Source: Euglena gracilis (Eukaryota; Euglenida; Euglenophyceae; Euglenales). From it: a DNA stretch of 64,000 bases. The position numbers and the translations under genes are program-made. Under the pieces are notes generated by a model. The model saw only the letters and a list, made by a program, of their open reading frames with translations, searched no databases and was not told where the DNA came from. This document shows, one piece after another, positions 29,289-39,120 of the stretch. Location: contig CP154955.1 in NCBI GenBank assembly GCA_039621445.1, positions 57,072,619 to 57,136,618 on the forward strand, read 5' to 3'. How positions within the stretch are numbered: position 1 is the stretch's first letter; every line of letters starts with the position of its first letter.

Positions 29289-29480
29289 GAACAAACATCC
29301 CATTATTTCCTGTGGTCTTTGCAGACACATTGTCGAGCAAGGATATGTGCCCCCCAACCTATGACCCCCCGACCAGGGGAGTGGTCGTACACACCCCCTG
29401 CAACCAGGGAGGGATGTTTCCCGTGAAGATGCCCACTTGGGTACATATTCAACGTATTCATTATGCCCCCCCCCTGGTTG
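29289..29480 (+). CDS. exon after strong acceptor, unknown
   Basis: TTATTTCTTTTTCAG ends at 29288. The open frame gives TNIPLFPVVFADTLSSKDMC, PPTYDPPTRGVVVHTPCNQG and GMFPVKMPTWVHIQRIHYAP, then enters Gly-rich sequence at a C/G-run repeat. It may continue the 29051-29230 gene across an intron. No domain identified. Confidence 0.45.
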
Positions 29481-29679
29481 GGGGTGGTAGGAACCCGGTT
29501 GTTGGACAAGGGGGGGGGGGAGTGGGTAGGATTTTGTCAGCTGGTTTTTCTTTAGGCTAAAACTATTTTTGCCCATGTTTTCGGCTAATTGGCTCAAATT
29601 TTGTACCAAAATTGTTACCAATTCTTTTTTGCCAAAATTCCCTAATCCTATCTCATAAACACCCCCCCCCCCTTGTCAG

Positions 29680-29957
29680 GTTGCTGGGACCGCGCGACTG
29701 GCAACATGATGCTGCCTGATGTAGTTGTGTGTGTCTCGTTTTCGACCCGCACCGCGTTACTCCATGTTTCCTTCCCTATCGTTTCTAAGAAACTCCGATC
29801 AAAGAAGCCAGACGGTAGATTGGTGGGAGCTGCGCCACGGGCTGCTTCCAAGCATGCCTTCCACCCGGTACACGCGACATGCTCCCCCACCCAGGCTGCC
29901 TTTTGTGCTGTGCAGTACTCAGTGTCATTCAAATCCTACACCACCCCTTCCTCCTGA
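29680..29957 (+). CDS. exon after C/T-rich acceptor, likely terminal
   Basis: A C13-TTGTCAG acceptor is followed by CWDRATGNMMLPDVVVCVSF, LLHVSFPIVSKKLRSKKPDG, and AAFCAVQYSVSFKSYTTPSS to TGA. Strand-like hydrophobic alternation suggests a beta-rich domain. Family unknown. It could be the last exon of the gene at 29289. Confidence 0.45.
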
Positions 29958-30187
29958 TCTGGTGCAACAAAAATCATCTGGATAATAAATAGTATTAGCA
30001 TTATTATCCATCTACCCTGGCCTTAGCAGGGCAGCGGCTAAGGGACGGGATTTTTTTTTCCCGTTAAAGACCGTCTGTTGAGGAGCGACTTTATCAACTG
30101 CGATCTGGGGATCGGATGGGTTCGAAAATTGAAGGTCAAAAAAACGCATTTTTTTGACCCTTTGGGTGGATGGAAGATGGTGCAAGG

Positions 30188-30509
30188 ATTTCAGAAAACA
30201 AGTTTGGCAGCTCCTAACTATATGGCCCTCCCCTGGGGGACCACATAGTTGGATCAGGGGGGTCCAAAATTTCTTTTGTACTTTTGATGGAGCAGGGTTA
30301 GGGTTAGGGTTAGGAGTTCGGCCTAACTTTGGGCCTAATTTGTACACCTAACACTAATCTATAAGTTGGGCCTAAGGTTAGACCGAACTCCTAAACCTAA
30401 CGCTATTCCATCAATAATCCAAAATTTTTCCCCAACCCCCCTGATCCAACAAAATGGCCCCCAAGGGGGGGGGGCATATAGTTGGGAGCTGCCATAACTT
30501 TTTCCTCAG
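30188..30509. mobile_element. ~320-bp palindromic element containing TTAGGG repeats
   Basis: The left arm (30188-30350) and right arm (30355-30509) are complementary with scattered differences (GGCAGCTCCTAACTATATGG / CATATAGTTGGGAGCTGCC; GGATCAGGGGGGT / CCCCCCTGATCC). The left arm has three GGTTAG units at 30296-30315; the right arm has the degenerate complement. Confidence 0.75.
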
Positions 30510-30668
30510 ACTCGACCCATTTTTCCAAAAGAAATATGGCTTTCCCCCCATTTTTCCCAGGGATTTATTATTTTTTTTATTGAATTTGCTGAGACGGATG
30601 TTTTTTTTTTTGCAAAAGACCGCCCTGGATCTTGGGTATCTCAGGCACTGCTGCTGCACGGGGGGCCG

Positions 30669-31028
30669 TTGGGGAGATATTCAACCAAAATGGGCCTGGT
30701 GTGGTCCCCCGGCGCCTTCGGCACTGGAGCACTCTTGGCTGGCCATCATGTGTGGGTGCTTTCGAATGCCTGCCCAACGGTGTCGGTGTCCCCAGGTGGT
30801 CTGCCCCGCCAAAATAATCACCTTTCTCTCGCCCAACAAATTGGAAAAACAGCCACGGGATTGTCAGTTGGGCAAAACGTTGGTGCATTCTTGGCCGTGC
30901 CAACTCCATGGAAGGGGGTCATATTTTGGGAGGGTGGGAAGTCACTGCATCCCTGCGGTTTGCATAAATACAGCCAAGAACCAAAACATGCACAATCACT
31001 GCTAAGTATGCAAAAAGGAACAACATAG
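30669..31028 (+). CDS. hypothetical ORF, 119 codons
   Basis: ATG to TAG. The translation includes GALLAGHHVWVLSNACPTVS, IGKTATGLSVGQNVGAFLAV and LHKYSQEPKHAQSLLSMQKG. Reasonable composition with Gly-rich turns. Two other frames are open over parts of it. No family recognised. Confidence 0.35.
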   Translation: MGRYSTKMGLVWSPGAFGTGALLAGHHVWVLSNACPTVSVSPGGLPRQNNHLSLAQQIGKTATGLSVGQNVGAFLAVPTPWKGVIFWEGGKSLHPCGLHKYSQEPKHAQSLLSMQKGTT

Positions 31029-31272
31029 CCACATTGTGGCTGGTCATGATCCAACCCCCCCCCCCTGGGGACTTGATTTGACCTTCCGGGGAGGGGGCCA
31101 ACCAGGAATGACCAAAAGTTGATCAATGGTGATGAAGGCACTGGAAAATTTTTGAGTTACTGGTCAAGGTCAATGGGAAAATCCAAGTTTGCCAGAACCG
31201 ACTGACTGCTTTTTTGAAAGTAGAAAGTGTTTTACAGGTTGGGCCAGCAATGGTTTCCAGTAGATGGTTTTC

Positions 31273-32208
31273 TCAGCATATTGTATTACTTTTTCTCCTT
31301 GAAGCCAGCCCGGACAAAACATATTTTATTTCCATCGACTGACGGGTCAGATTACTCGAGACCACCCACCCCCCTTCAGACCAGGGGGATGTCCGGCACC
31401 CCTCAGAGCCAAAGTTATTTTCCCCGGCGCTTTGCGTCGAGGGTTGAATGCCATCCCTGATGAGTTGACATGTTGTTGGGGGGGCATTTTTTGCCCACCA
31501 TTTCAAGCTTTTTTGCGGCCTTTGATGGAGGGGGGTGTCTCCCCATTTTTCTTCCATGTAATTTATTTCCTGGATAAGATGATTTTGGGGGGACTGGGCT
31601 GGAGATGTTGGACATTTTAGGCTTTTTTGCAACCTTTGATGGAGGGGGGTGTCTCCCCATATTTCCTCCATTGAATTTATTTTCTGGGGGGTCTGGGTTG
31701 GGGTGTTGGACATTGCACCCCTAGGTCCCCTAGGGCCTGGGCCCTTGTAAAAGGAAATTTTTTCTGGGGGGATGTGCATGCACTCTCTCCCTCTCTGCTC
31801 ACCTCTCTGGATGATCTTGTGGTTGGAAGACATACCATAGGGCTTAATGCCCCTGTTTGGCCTATCTGGTCTTGGGAAGGGTGCAAATTTTAATATATTT
31901 TTGACCTGTTTTTCAAAAAGCGTGCAAAAACTTGATTTTTGAGCCTTTTTTCCAATTTGAAATTCTCTGATTTTTTTCTGATCCCCGACCGTTCGTTCTG
32001 AGACCCACCCCACCTCCCGGGTCGCAACACCGCCGCCTGCCCCCGCCCCCCGGCAGCTCCGGGGAGTCTCCCCCACCCCTCGGGCCTTCCGGGTCCCCCC
32101 AGGGCGACCCCGAAGGGCTGTCATTCCCCACGTCCCAAACCCAACCCAGCCTCTTCCGCCGCCGCCCCGGCAGCCACCCCGCGGCCACCGGCAGGCCTGG
32201 CAGGGCAT
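31273..32208 (-). CDS. long ORF with in-frame 38-residue duplication
   Basis: 311 codons on the minus strand. It contains two copies of MEEIWGDTPLHQRLQKSLKC-type sequence 114 bp apart, an in-frame period. The N-terminal 65 residues are Gly/Arg-rich translations of GC-rich DNA whose plus frame also looks coding (see 31990-32235), so only the part below about 31960 is a real candidate. Unknown family. The length is unusual for this window. Confidence 0.3.
   Translation of the reverse strand: MPCQACRWPRGGCRGGGGRGWVGFGTWGMTALRGRPGGTRKARGVGETPRSCRGAGAGGGVATREVGWVSERTVGDQKKIREFQIGKKAQKSSFCTLFEKQVKNILKFAPFPRPDRPNRGIKPYGMSSNHKIIQRGEQRGRECMHIPPEKISFYKGPGPRGPRGAMSNTPTQTPQKINSMEEIWGDTPLHQRLQKSLKCPTSPAQSPQNHLIQEINYMEEKWGDTPLHQRPQKSLKWWAKNAPPTTCQLIRDGIQPSTQSAGENNFGSEGCRTSPWSEGGWVVSSNLTRQSMEIKYVLSGLASRRKSNTIC
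31507..31735. repeat. 114-bp tandem duplication
   Basis: GCTTTTTTGCGGCCTTTGAT (31507) and GCTTTTTTGCAACCTTTGAT (31621) start the two copies, which share GGAGGGGGGTGTCTCCCCAT. Confidence 0.8.
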
Positions 32209-32235
32209 TGGGGCACTCGCTCCCCCCCCCCCCCC
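31990..32235 (+). CDS. Pro/Ser/Gly-rich exon-like segment
   Basis: Plus frame: SSGESPPPLGPSGSPQGDPE, GLSFPTSQTQPSLFRRRPGS, HPAATGRPGRALGHSLPPPP. GC-rich codons and S/T-P content match the islands at 28214, 46356 and 61890. Boundaries unresolved; it runs into a C run at 32222. Confidence 0.35.
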
Positions 32236-32638
32236 CCGCGAAGTGGGTCGTCCCAGCTGAAGTGAATTATGGAAACAGGTTGCCTACTCCCCCCCCAGGC
32301 GACCCAGGCACCGAATGCAGCCAGGATCTGGCGCCATCCACCGTGAAGTGGAGTGACCCCCCCCAACTCTACTTTTTGGGTCCATTAAAAAATCCCACAA
32401 TTGTTGTTGTTGTTGTTTTAAATTGTTTCGTTGTTTTTTTCTGGTTTCATTGTCCCTTTGGTTTTTTGTTTGTTTCTTTCATTTCTTTCATTATTTCATT
32501 CATTTCTTTCATTTCTTTCATTTTTTCCCCATTATTTTTATAGGGCCAACACTAATGAAACCTGGTTGTTTGGAGGCTGGGACAGCATACTCTGCAGAAA
32601 CAAGTAGTGGATAGACTGAGCAAATTAAAGAGTGCCTC

Positions 32639-32881
32639 TTGCCAACATCCCTCAAACTAAGTTCGGCAGGTTTCAGGGGTTCTGTGAAATACGAGGAAGA
32701 TGCCTTCTGGTTCAAGAGGGGATGTCACCCTCCCCCTGCAGAACACGTTTCCACCTACCCAACAGCCCTCATTATTTTATTATTTTTTTCTGGGGCGCCT
32801 CCCAGGTTACCGCAATCATCAAGGCCTGAATGTGTCTTGCCAACCTCAATCCCCGACGCCATTCAGACTCCTTCTAAGTGA
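32639..32881 (+). CDS. hypothetical ORF, possible exon
   Basis: 80 codons to TGA. KLSSAGFRGSVKYEEDAFWF, KRGCHPPPAEHVSTYPTALI look coding; a hydrophobic LLFF segment follows. Unknown. Confidence 0.3.
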   Translation: MPTSLKLSSAGFRGSVKYEEDAFWFKRGCHPPPAEHVSTYPTALIILLFFSGAPPRLPQSSRPECVLPTSIPDAIQTPSK

Positions 32882-32899
32882 TAAGAAGCTGACAAATAG

Positions 32900-33180
32900 C
32901 GTGTGTTGTGTTGAGTTTTGTTGTGTTGCAGTGTGTTGTGTTGTGTTGCACTTTGTTCACACCTACCCACGCACGCATGCATGAGCGTGCATGGGCACAC
33001 ACACACATGCACGCACACACGCACACACACTTACATATGTGCATGCACATGCAAACTCACACACATGTTCATTCACACACACATGCACATAGACACGCAC
33101 ATAGACACTCACCCACACACGTCACACAATGCACACAACACACAGCACAGATGTGTTTGTGCATGTGCATACGTGCGTGT
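32900..33180. repeat. TGTTG, CACA and ACACGC microsatellites
   Basis: GTGTTGTGTTG then mixed (CA)n with CACGCA and CACATG variants. Periodic ORFs rejected. Confidence 0.9.
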
Positions 33181-33308
33181 TCTGTGAGTAGACCCATGCC
33201 TGCATCAGGTGTTTTATGGCATTGTCTACGTGAAGTGCCCATTGGAATTTGAGGTCAGGAAAACATTGCTTTGGTGTCGTCATTTGTTTGATGGTTGTTT
33301 GGTTCAAA

Positions 33309-33325
33309 CGCACGCACACACATAC

Positions 33326-33389
<64 letters not shown>

Positions 33390-33495
33390 GGAGGGAGGGA
33401 GGGAGGGAGAGAGAGAGAGAGGGAGCGAGAGAGGGAGGGAGGGAGGGAGGGAGGGAGGGAGGGAGGGAGGGAGGGAGGGAGAGAGAGAGAGAGTC
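33309..33495. repeat. (CA)n-(GA)n-(GGGA)n compound microsatellite
   Basis: (CA) to 33368, (GA)/GAGAGA to 33390, then (GAGG/GGGA)n and (GA)n to about 33493. Confidence 0.95.
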
Positions 33496-33499
33496 ACCT

Positions 33500-34326
33500 C
33501 AAACATGGAAACGTGGTCATGTGGAGGTGGGAAATCAAGAATTATTTGCTCAATCAGATTCGTAGCACAACTAAATTGACATGCAACACAGCACTACTGC
33601 CAAATCTTTCAGGCGTGTGTCATGTCCAGATTGGGGTTCACTTCAAAGTTAATTGACATTTAAACTCGCCCCCTATGAGGGCAAAATTTTGAGTTTTAGT
33701 TAACGGTGGGTGACCTTTTCATTTTACAAGATGGCCCCAACAAAAATTTCACAATGAGTTTGCTCTCTGCAGCGGCGATGATCCATTGCACATGTTGTTT
33801 GGAAAGCCCACTCAGTGTTATTTTAGGGTTTGGGTTTATGCCCGGGAAACGGGTTAGGATGAGGGTGAGCAAAAAGATTCGTTAGCCCCCCAAATTTTAC
33901 ACTGGAGGTATATTATTTGGGCACCTGAAGTTGGGGACCAGGGAAAACCCCCCCATATTTAGGCAACCCTCTGGGGACCAATGCGAATTCCTGATTTCAG
34001 CAACCCCTAAAATTGAGGAGAAAAGAAGGGAAAATGCAAGAGAATATAAAAGTGAAGCAAGTTTAAGCAAACAAAAATAACATAATTTCAGGGGAAATAA
34101 AACCTATGGAGTCTGGGCCGTTTTTCGGGACTTTATTATGTTGCTGCATGCATTTTCAATCTGAAAACCTCCTCCTCTCTTCATTTGAACATGAAGAGAT
34201 GTTTTTTTCTGTTGATCTTTTAGTTGGAATTTAAACAACCGTTTGGCGCATGGTGGAACCCAATTTTTACGCAACCCTTTGCACGGACCAGCTGAAACTT
34301 GTATTTAAGCAACGGGTTGCTTAAAT
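33500..34326. other. no gene recognised; GCAACCC-word repeat fragments
   Basis: Unique-looking sequence to about 33870. After that come fragments with TATTATTTGGG, AGGCAACCCTCTGGGGACCA and AACGGGTTGCTTAAATTTGG near 34310, related to the C/G-ended elements. No protein-like ORF. Confidence 0.45.
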
Positions 34327-34476
34327 TTGGGGGGGGGTTGTATTATTTGGGGTTTTCATTTGGGGGGCATATGTTTTTTGGGCAAATTTTTCAAACCCCA
34401 AAAAGACCCCCAAGAAGGCTCATTTTTTTACACAACATTTGCATTTTCCTCATTTTTGACATTTTGTTTTAGGTGG

Positions 34477-34632
34477 CGCTGTCACAACCACCACCACCAG
34501 GAATTTCCTGCCTTGCTCGATCTCCCTTTCTCTGGGCTGCCCGAAAATGAAAAAGTGGCTGGCCTGGAGCCGAAGGCGCCGGAAATTTTTGGATTTTTGA
34601 AACTTTTTTGGCAAAATTTCATTGCCTCCTGA
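34477..34632 (+). CDS. short exon-like segment after TTTGTTTTAG
   Basis: Acceptor GACATTTTGTTTTAG then WRCHNHHHQEFPALLDLPFS, GLPENEKVAGLEPKAPEIFG to TGA. The frame overlaps a CCGAAGGCGCCGG mini-hairpin of repeat type near 34570, so only the first 30 residues are likely coding. Confidence 0.3.
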   Translation, partial: RCHNHHHQEFPALLDLPFSGLPENEKVAGLEPKAPEIFGFLKLFWQNFIAS

Positions 34633-34647
34633 AGAGTGGCCGATCCC

Positions 34648-34738
34648 CCCGGGGGGGGTAAAGTGACTGACTGGTTTTTCCGGAAAAGTGACTGACTGGT
34701 TTTTTCAGAGTGGAAAGTGACCCCCCCCGGGGGGTCGC
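34648..34738. repeat. short inverted repeat AAAGTGACTGACTGG / GGTCAC
   Basis: CGATCCCCCCGGGGGGGG, two AAAGTGACTGACTGGTTTTT copies, and GTGACCCCCCCCGGGGGGTC. Miniature C/G-ended element. Confidence 0.55.
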
Positions 34739-35309
34739 TAAGCAATGGTATGGTTAGGATATAGGTTGTTTGGCCGTTGATTTAATTAGCCTGGGGGGGC
34801 ATTGGTAGGCTTCAATTTCGTGCAGGCTGTGCATGTTCATTTCACATCCTTTTGTATCATACATTGCCAAAGTTGCCCCCCCCCCCTTGTGGGGATGGTT
34901 TTGAGGTAGTGGGGGTCAAATTTTTTCTTTTTTTTGCGTTTTCGGAATTTCTGTGGGTTGTGCTTTCAGCATTGGGGGTCATTTGTGGGGTCGAAAACAT
35001 GCTAAATTTTTTTGCAAAAGGGGTCCGAACGTCTTTTTTCGATTGTTATTTGACGTCCCCTTCCCCAGTCACAGCAATATATTCACAACTTATAAAAAAA
35101 TTTTTTAAGGGAAAAAGGCATCAAAGAACGGGCAGGGGAGAGGGTTTCTGGGGGGGGAGCACAGCACCCTCCAGGCACAGCCAGCATTTCACCCATTTTC
35201 GCCATCTTCCTTGAAACCCCCCACGAATGTCAGTGGGGGGAGGGTGGGGGGGGGAGGGCGTATTTGCTGGTGAGGGCGCCAAGTTTTGTAACACCTCGTG
35301 ACATTTCAG

Positions 35310-35530
35310 AATTCCCCTGCCACACAAATGCGCCAGCTGCCAAGGAGGCTGTCGCTGAGGACTCGGAGGAAGAGTCAGAGCCCAAGATTGAGATGTATTG
35401 TTCGCCTATGTCCACCTCCTTCGTCATGAACCAGCGCAACCCCAGCTCGCGCACCCCCACTGACCCCGCCCCGAAACGCATCCGTTCAATTCTACACAGA
35501 ACCAGTGTGAATTCAGAAGTGGAGAACTTT
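35310..35530 (+). CDS. acidic/Ser-rich exon after ACATTTCAG
   Basis: Acceptor CCTCGTGACATTTCAG, then EFPCHTNAPAAKEAVAEDSE, EESEPKIEMYCSPMSTSFVM, NQRNPSSRTPTDPAPKRIRS. An acidic stretch followed by Ser/Thr-Pro and basic residues, typical of a regulatory disordered segment with possible phosphorylation and nuclear-localisation sites. It runs in frame to a TAA at 35578. Unknown family; one of the better exon calls here. Confidence 0.5.
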
Positions 35531-35873
35531 TTATATTTGGCACCAACATCTCTGTCGATTTTTCTATTTCATACGTAACCCCCCTGTGCCCAACGTCCCC
35601 CTACATCTAACGACCAACCTTCCCCATCGCACCTTTTTGGAGGTTTGCCAGTCCACGGAAGTTTTTTGGACCGAAAAATCCCCATGTCTAACGACCCCCC
35701 CCCCCCCGGTCGGAGGGAAGAGGTCTTTGGCCATTGGACGCAGGGGGCACAAACCCAGACATACAGCATATTCACATTCCTGTCCACGCATAATACACGC
35801 AAAACAGGCACACGTGCACAAATAGCGCATGGAGAAACCAGCTACACAATGACGTTTTCAAAACATATCCAAT

Positions 35874-36149
35874 TTGTTGCACACACGTCCACAAGCCGTC
35901 CCGGCGCTGGCCCTGGCCTCGAAGCGTATCCCCCCACCCCCCAGCGACGCTGACCCTCCCCTCTGGCCCTCTGACCCGAACCCCGTCCCCACGTTCGGCC
36001 CCCAGCGACGCGCTCCGCACCTCCCTGCGGAGCCCGCTGGCGTGGCAGACCCTGTTGCCGTAGATTTGCACCGGGCAGGGGTGTGCGGACCTCTCCGCAG
36101 ACTGAATGGGCCCCAAGTTTACAGCAATGGCATCACCCAAGGATGCTAA
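35874..36149 (+). CDS. Pro-rich terminal exon-like ORF
   Basis: Frame to TAA: PALALASKRIPPPPSDADPP, LWPSDPNPVPTFGPQRRAPH, LHRAGVCGPLRRLNGPQVYS. High GC3 and Pro-rich. Possibly the same gene as 35310 after an intron; not demonstrated. Confidence 0.4.
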   Translation: MLHTRPQAVPALALASKRIPPPPSDADPPLWPSDPNPVPTFGPQRRAPHLPAEPAGVADPVAVDLHRAGVCGPLRRLNGPQVYSNGITQGC

Positions 36150-36574
36150 GTGGGGTGTGGACGTGCTTTGGTGAGAATGAAGAGGGCAATGCATCTTCTC
36201 TCCTACAAGAAGAGTTTATTTAATTTTTAGTTGTTTTTTTTTACGTGAACGCCAGGTGCCCATTTTTTCAAACTTAGTTTGAACCCCAAATGTTTCACAG
36301 TTTTGGGCGGAAATTGAATATTGGTTTTCGAGATTTAAGGCTGCGCTACTCCCCTCTAGTCTACCAGTTGGGGGTCATCTTAAAGTTGGTTGGGGGTCAA
36401 TGGATAATTTGTCACCTGCCTGCCCCAGGAGGTTACCAGCTGACTTGCCACGTCGGAAAGCTCCTGGTCTGCCTTGCCTTGTGGTAAAGGAGGCCTGCCC
36501 GGGAAGTTGCCGCCTTTGCTGACTTTCAGGGGTACCTCTTGGGCTTGGGGATGGTTGGACTCATCCCCATCTCC

Positions 36575-36900
36575 GTCCCACCCCCTGGGTGAGCCCCCCC
36601 CCCGGCCCACCCCTGGGTGAGTCCTACCCTCCTCGGCCCACCCCTGGGTGAGTTTCAGGCTTGTGCTTAGCCTGGGGGGTGCTAGGGGCAGGCACCCTAG
36701 AGCACCCATCCGACCCCCCCGGGTAGGGTTTTTGGGGGTGCCTGCCCATAGCAGGCACCCCCTCCGACCCCGGCGCCAAAGGCGCCAGGGCCCTGATTAG
36801 GCCATTTTCAACAAAATTTTCTGGGTCCCCCCCGGACCCCACCCCCCCGGGGGGGGTGTGCCTGCTAGGGGCAGGCACCCTAAACTCCACCCCCCACTTA
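36575..36900. repeat. CCCACCCCTGGGTGAGTCC tandem and GGGGCAGGCACCCTA repeats
   Basis: Three CCCCTGGGTGAGT units (36582-36650), repeated at 40572-40620. GCTAGGGGCAGGCACCCTA appears at 36680 and 36862, with its complement between. GGCGCCAAAGGCGCC is at 36772. Confidence 0.6.
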
Positions 36901-37079
36901 TAAACCAGGTTTTGAATAGTGCTGAGCTCTTAAGTGGACTTGCACGTAATGGAAGGCCGAAAGGAATAGCATTTCGCGTAATATTTTTTTTTACAAATTG
37001 CACACTTGTAATTCACGGTAAATTTCAGTGTTTTCACAGTAATCACTGAAATCTTAACCCCCCCCATGCACCCCACACC

Positions 37080-37530
37080 CGTTTAGGGCCCAAAACGGGG
37101 CGCTGGCGGGTCGAAATACGCTCATTTTCGGCTCAAAAGCAGGTTTTCCGGGTCCGGGAGGCCACAAAACACGGTTTCAGGCAAAAAGAATTTTCTATTT
37201 TTTTGTTCGATTTTTTACCCAAAAATGGCTGAAAACGGCCTTGTCAAAACAGGCCAACACTGTACAAAAAGTCCAAAACTGGCCGAAAATGGCCGTAACT
37301 CAAGCTAGACGGGGAGTTGCGGGGAAATCAAAATACTGTTGGATGGAGTATTTAAGGGCTTTAATTTAGGTCTCCAGACATTTCCTTTGATTCCCCACCA
37401 TTTTTGAGAAATTTTAGAAAAAATGATTTTTTGACCCCAAAAAGGGGCCGAAAACGGCCAAGTCGCAAGCCTGCCGCGCTATTTTGGGCCGTAAATCCGC
37501 CATATTTCGGGCTAGGCAGGGAGTTGCGGG
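37080..37530. repeat. monomers of the GGGGAGTTGCGGGGAAATCA family (left of insertion)
   Basis: Two tandem monomers sharing CGGGGAGTTGCGGGGAAATC, CTCCAGACATTTCC and AAGCCTGCCGCGCT. The second monomer is interrupted at 37530 by the 1.77-kb element and resumes at 39300. Confidence 0.8.
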
Positions 37531-37722
37531 CAAGCACCTATAGTAAAAATGGCTGAAAATGGCCGAAAATGGCTGAAAATGGCCGAAAATGGCCGAAAAT
37601 GAGAAAAAATTTGTTGCAATTTTTTTTGAATTTTTTTTTGCCTAACAGTTTCTTTTTCCCTGAGGGGCAATTTTTAGTGCGTCTGATCCTTGTCTCTGTG
37701 CAGCCTCTCTTCTTTTGTTATT

Positions 37723-37884
37723 ATGCCTGGCCCTGCAACACATGCTGCTCAAAGAATCACCTCCGAAAGGGTTATTTGGGTCAAAGCTGATATTTTGATG
37801 GCATTTCAGAAAAAAATTGGTGACAAGGGCGATGCTGGCAATTTTTTTGTATATTTTGAAGAATTAAACCCATTTTTGGAATAA
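37723..37884 (+). CDS. N-terminal exon of element-borne gene
   Basis: ATG after a CTCTTCTTTTGTTATT pyrimidine run: MPGPATHAAQRITSERVIWV, KADILMAFQKKIGDKGDAGN, ending at TAA. The TSERVIWVKADILMAFQ stretch is helical with a W and acidic residue, vaguely like a Myb/SANT-like DNA-binding start, but too short to claim. A diverged second copy is at 38597. No TA-rich promoter is evident. Confidence 0.45.
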   Translation: MPGPATHAAQRITSERVIWVKADILMAFQKKIGDKGDAGNFFVYFEELNPFLE

Positions 37885-38104
37885 TTCCTCCACAAATTTC
37901 CAATGTTACTCCCATGTTGGCCATTTTGGATCAATTGTTGCTAATTTTGGGGATATTTTGCACTGATTTGGCAAATTTTGGGCTAATTTGGGTCAATATG
38001 AGCACATTTTATGGCATTTTGCGCCATTTTGGTGATTTTGGGTTATTTTTCACAATTTTGTGGACATTGTTGGCGTTTTTGGGCAAGTTTAGGTTCCAGT
38101 TTGA

Positions 38105-38500
38105 CACTAGACAAGATGCAGATGCTGTGTGAGATGCAGATGCTAGACAAGATGCAGATGCTGAACAAGATGCAGACATTGGACAAGATGTAGACACTGG
38201 ACAAGATGCAGATGCTGTACAAGATGCAGGTGCTGGACTGCTGAACAAGATGCAGGCACTGGACAAGATGCAGACACTGGACAAGATGCAAATGCTGTAC
38301 AAGATGCAGATTCTGGACAAGATGCAGATATTGGACAAGATGCAGATGTTGTTCAAGATGCAGACACTGGACAAGATGTCGACATTGGAGAAGATACCAC
38401 CATACAAGATGCAGAAATTGCTGATGCAATGGATGTAGATATTGGACAAGATGTAGATGCTGGGCGAGATGCGATGTTGAACAAGATGCAGACATTCGGT
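38105..38500 (+). repeat. 18-bp minisatellite GATGCAGAYNYTGGACAA, coding-derived
   Basis: About 20 units. One frame gives acidic six-residue repeats (QDADIGQDVDTGQDADAVQD), switching frame at about 38240 by an indel into KMQ(T/M)LD repeats and back near 38420. The 18-bp period preserves frame, suggesting past selection as coding sequence inside the 37531-39299 element. Confidence 0.75.
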
Positions 38501-38596
38501 GAGCACATTTGATGTCAATATTTCAACATTATGGACCAATCACATGTTTGCTTGCTTTTGTTTGTTTGCTTTTGTTTGCTTTTCTTTGCTTGCACA

Positions 38597-38690
38597 TGCT
38601 ACTCAACGAACCACCTCCGAATGGGTTATTTGGGCCAAAGCCGATGGTTTTGATGACATTTCAGAAATTGTGGTGACAAGGTGCAATTAG
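38597..38690 (+). pseudogene. diverged second copy of the N-terminal exon
   Basis: AHATQRTTSEWVIWAKADGF parallels HAAQRITSERVIWVKAD of 37740-37790, at nucleotide and protein level. It implies internal duplication inside the element. Confidence 0.6.
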
Positions 38691-38707
38691 GCAAAGTATG
38701 TGAAGCG

Positions 38708-38744
<37 letters not shown>
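38708..38744. repeat. (TC)n microsatellite
   Basis: TCTC run of about 36 bp. Confidence 0.95.
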
Positions 38745-38746
<2 letters not shown>

Positions 38747-38877
38747 AAAGGTGTGAATCCTGCATTAGGTTTAGTGGATGGGATATAACAGTGCCACCAT
38801 CAAACAATGTTGCTTGGGGTATCAAGTTGGAATAGGTGAGGGGAAGTTGTTTGTGAAAAGCATCCACTCCAAGAGGC

Positions 38878-39120
38878 TTGAAGAGAAAAGCACCAGTTTT
38901 GGTGTTGCCATCCACCATTGTGGTTAATATGTCATGTGCCAACCACTCTCATGAAGCGTCCCAAAAACCCCCAGCAAAAAAAAAGACCAAAGTGGACAAG
39001 AGCCTCTCTGGCAAGAGAAGCTTATTCCCAAAACCTTGCATGCATATTGCAACAAAAAACTCTTTGACCTCTTTAATCCCCGAGCACCCCATTCCAAACG
39101 GACCTCCCTGGATGCGTTAG
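38878..39120 (+). CDS. C-terminal exon-like ORF with basic cluster, in element
   Basis: 80 codons to TAG: KRKAPVLVLPSTIVVNMSCA, then HEASQKPPAKKKTKVDKSLS, TKNSLTSLIPEHPIPNGPPW. PAKKKTKVDK resembles a monopartite nuclear-localisation signal. Likely the 3' end of the element's gene. Function unknown. Confidence 0.4.
   Translation: MKRKAPVLVLPSTIVVNMSCANHSHEASQKPPAKKKTKVDKSLSGKRSLFPKPCMHIATKNSLTSLIPEHPIPNGPPWMR

Noticed and set aside
32908-33656. ORFs rich in HTHTHT and REREGGREG
   Set aside because: Translations of (CA)n, (GA)n and (GGGA)n microsatellites.
37723-37884. Firm Myb/SANT-like domain call
   Set aside because: Only a short W/acidic/helical stretch is visible; the spaced Trp set of SANT domains is absent.
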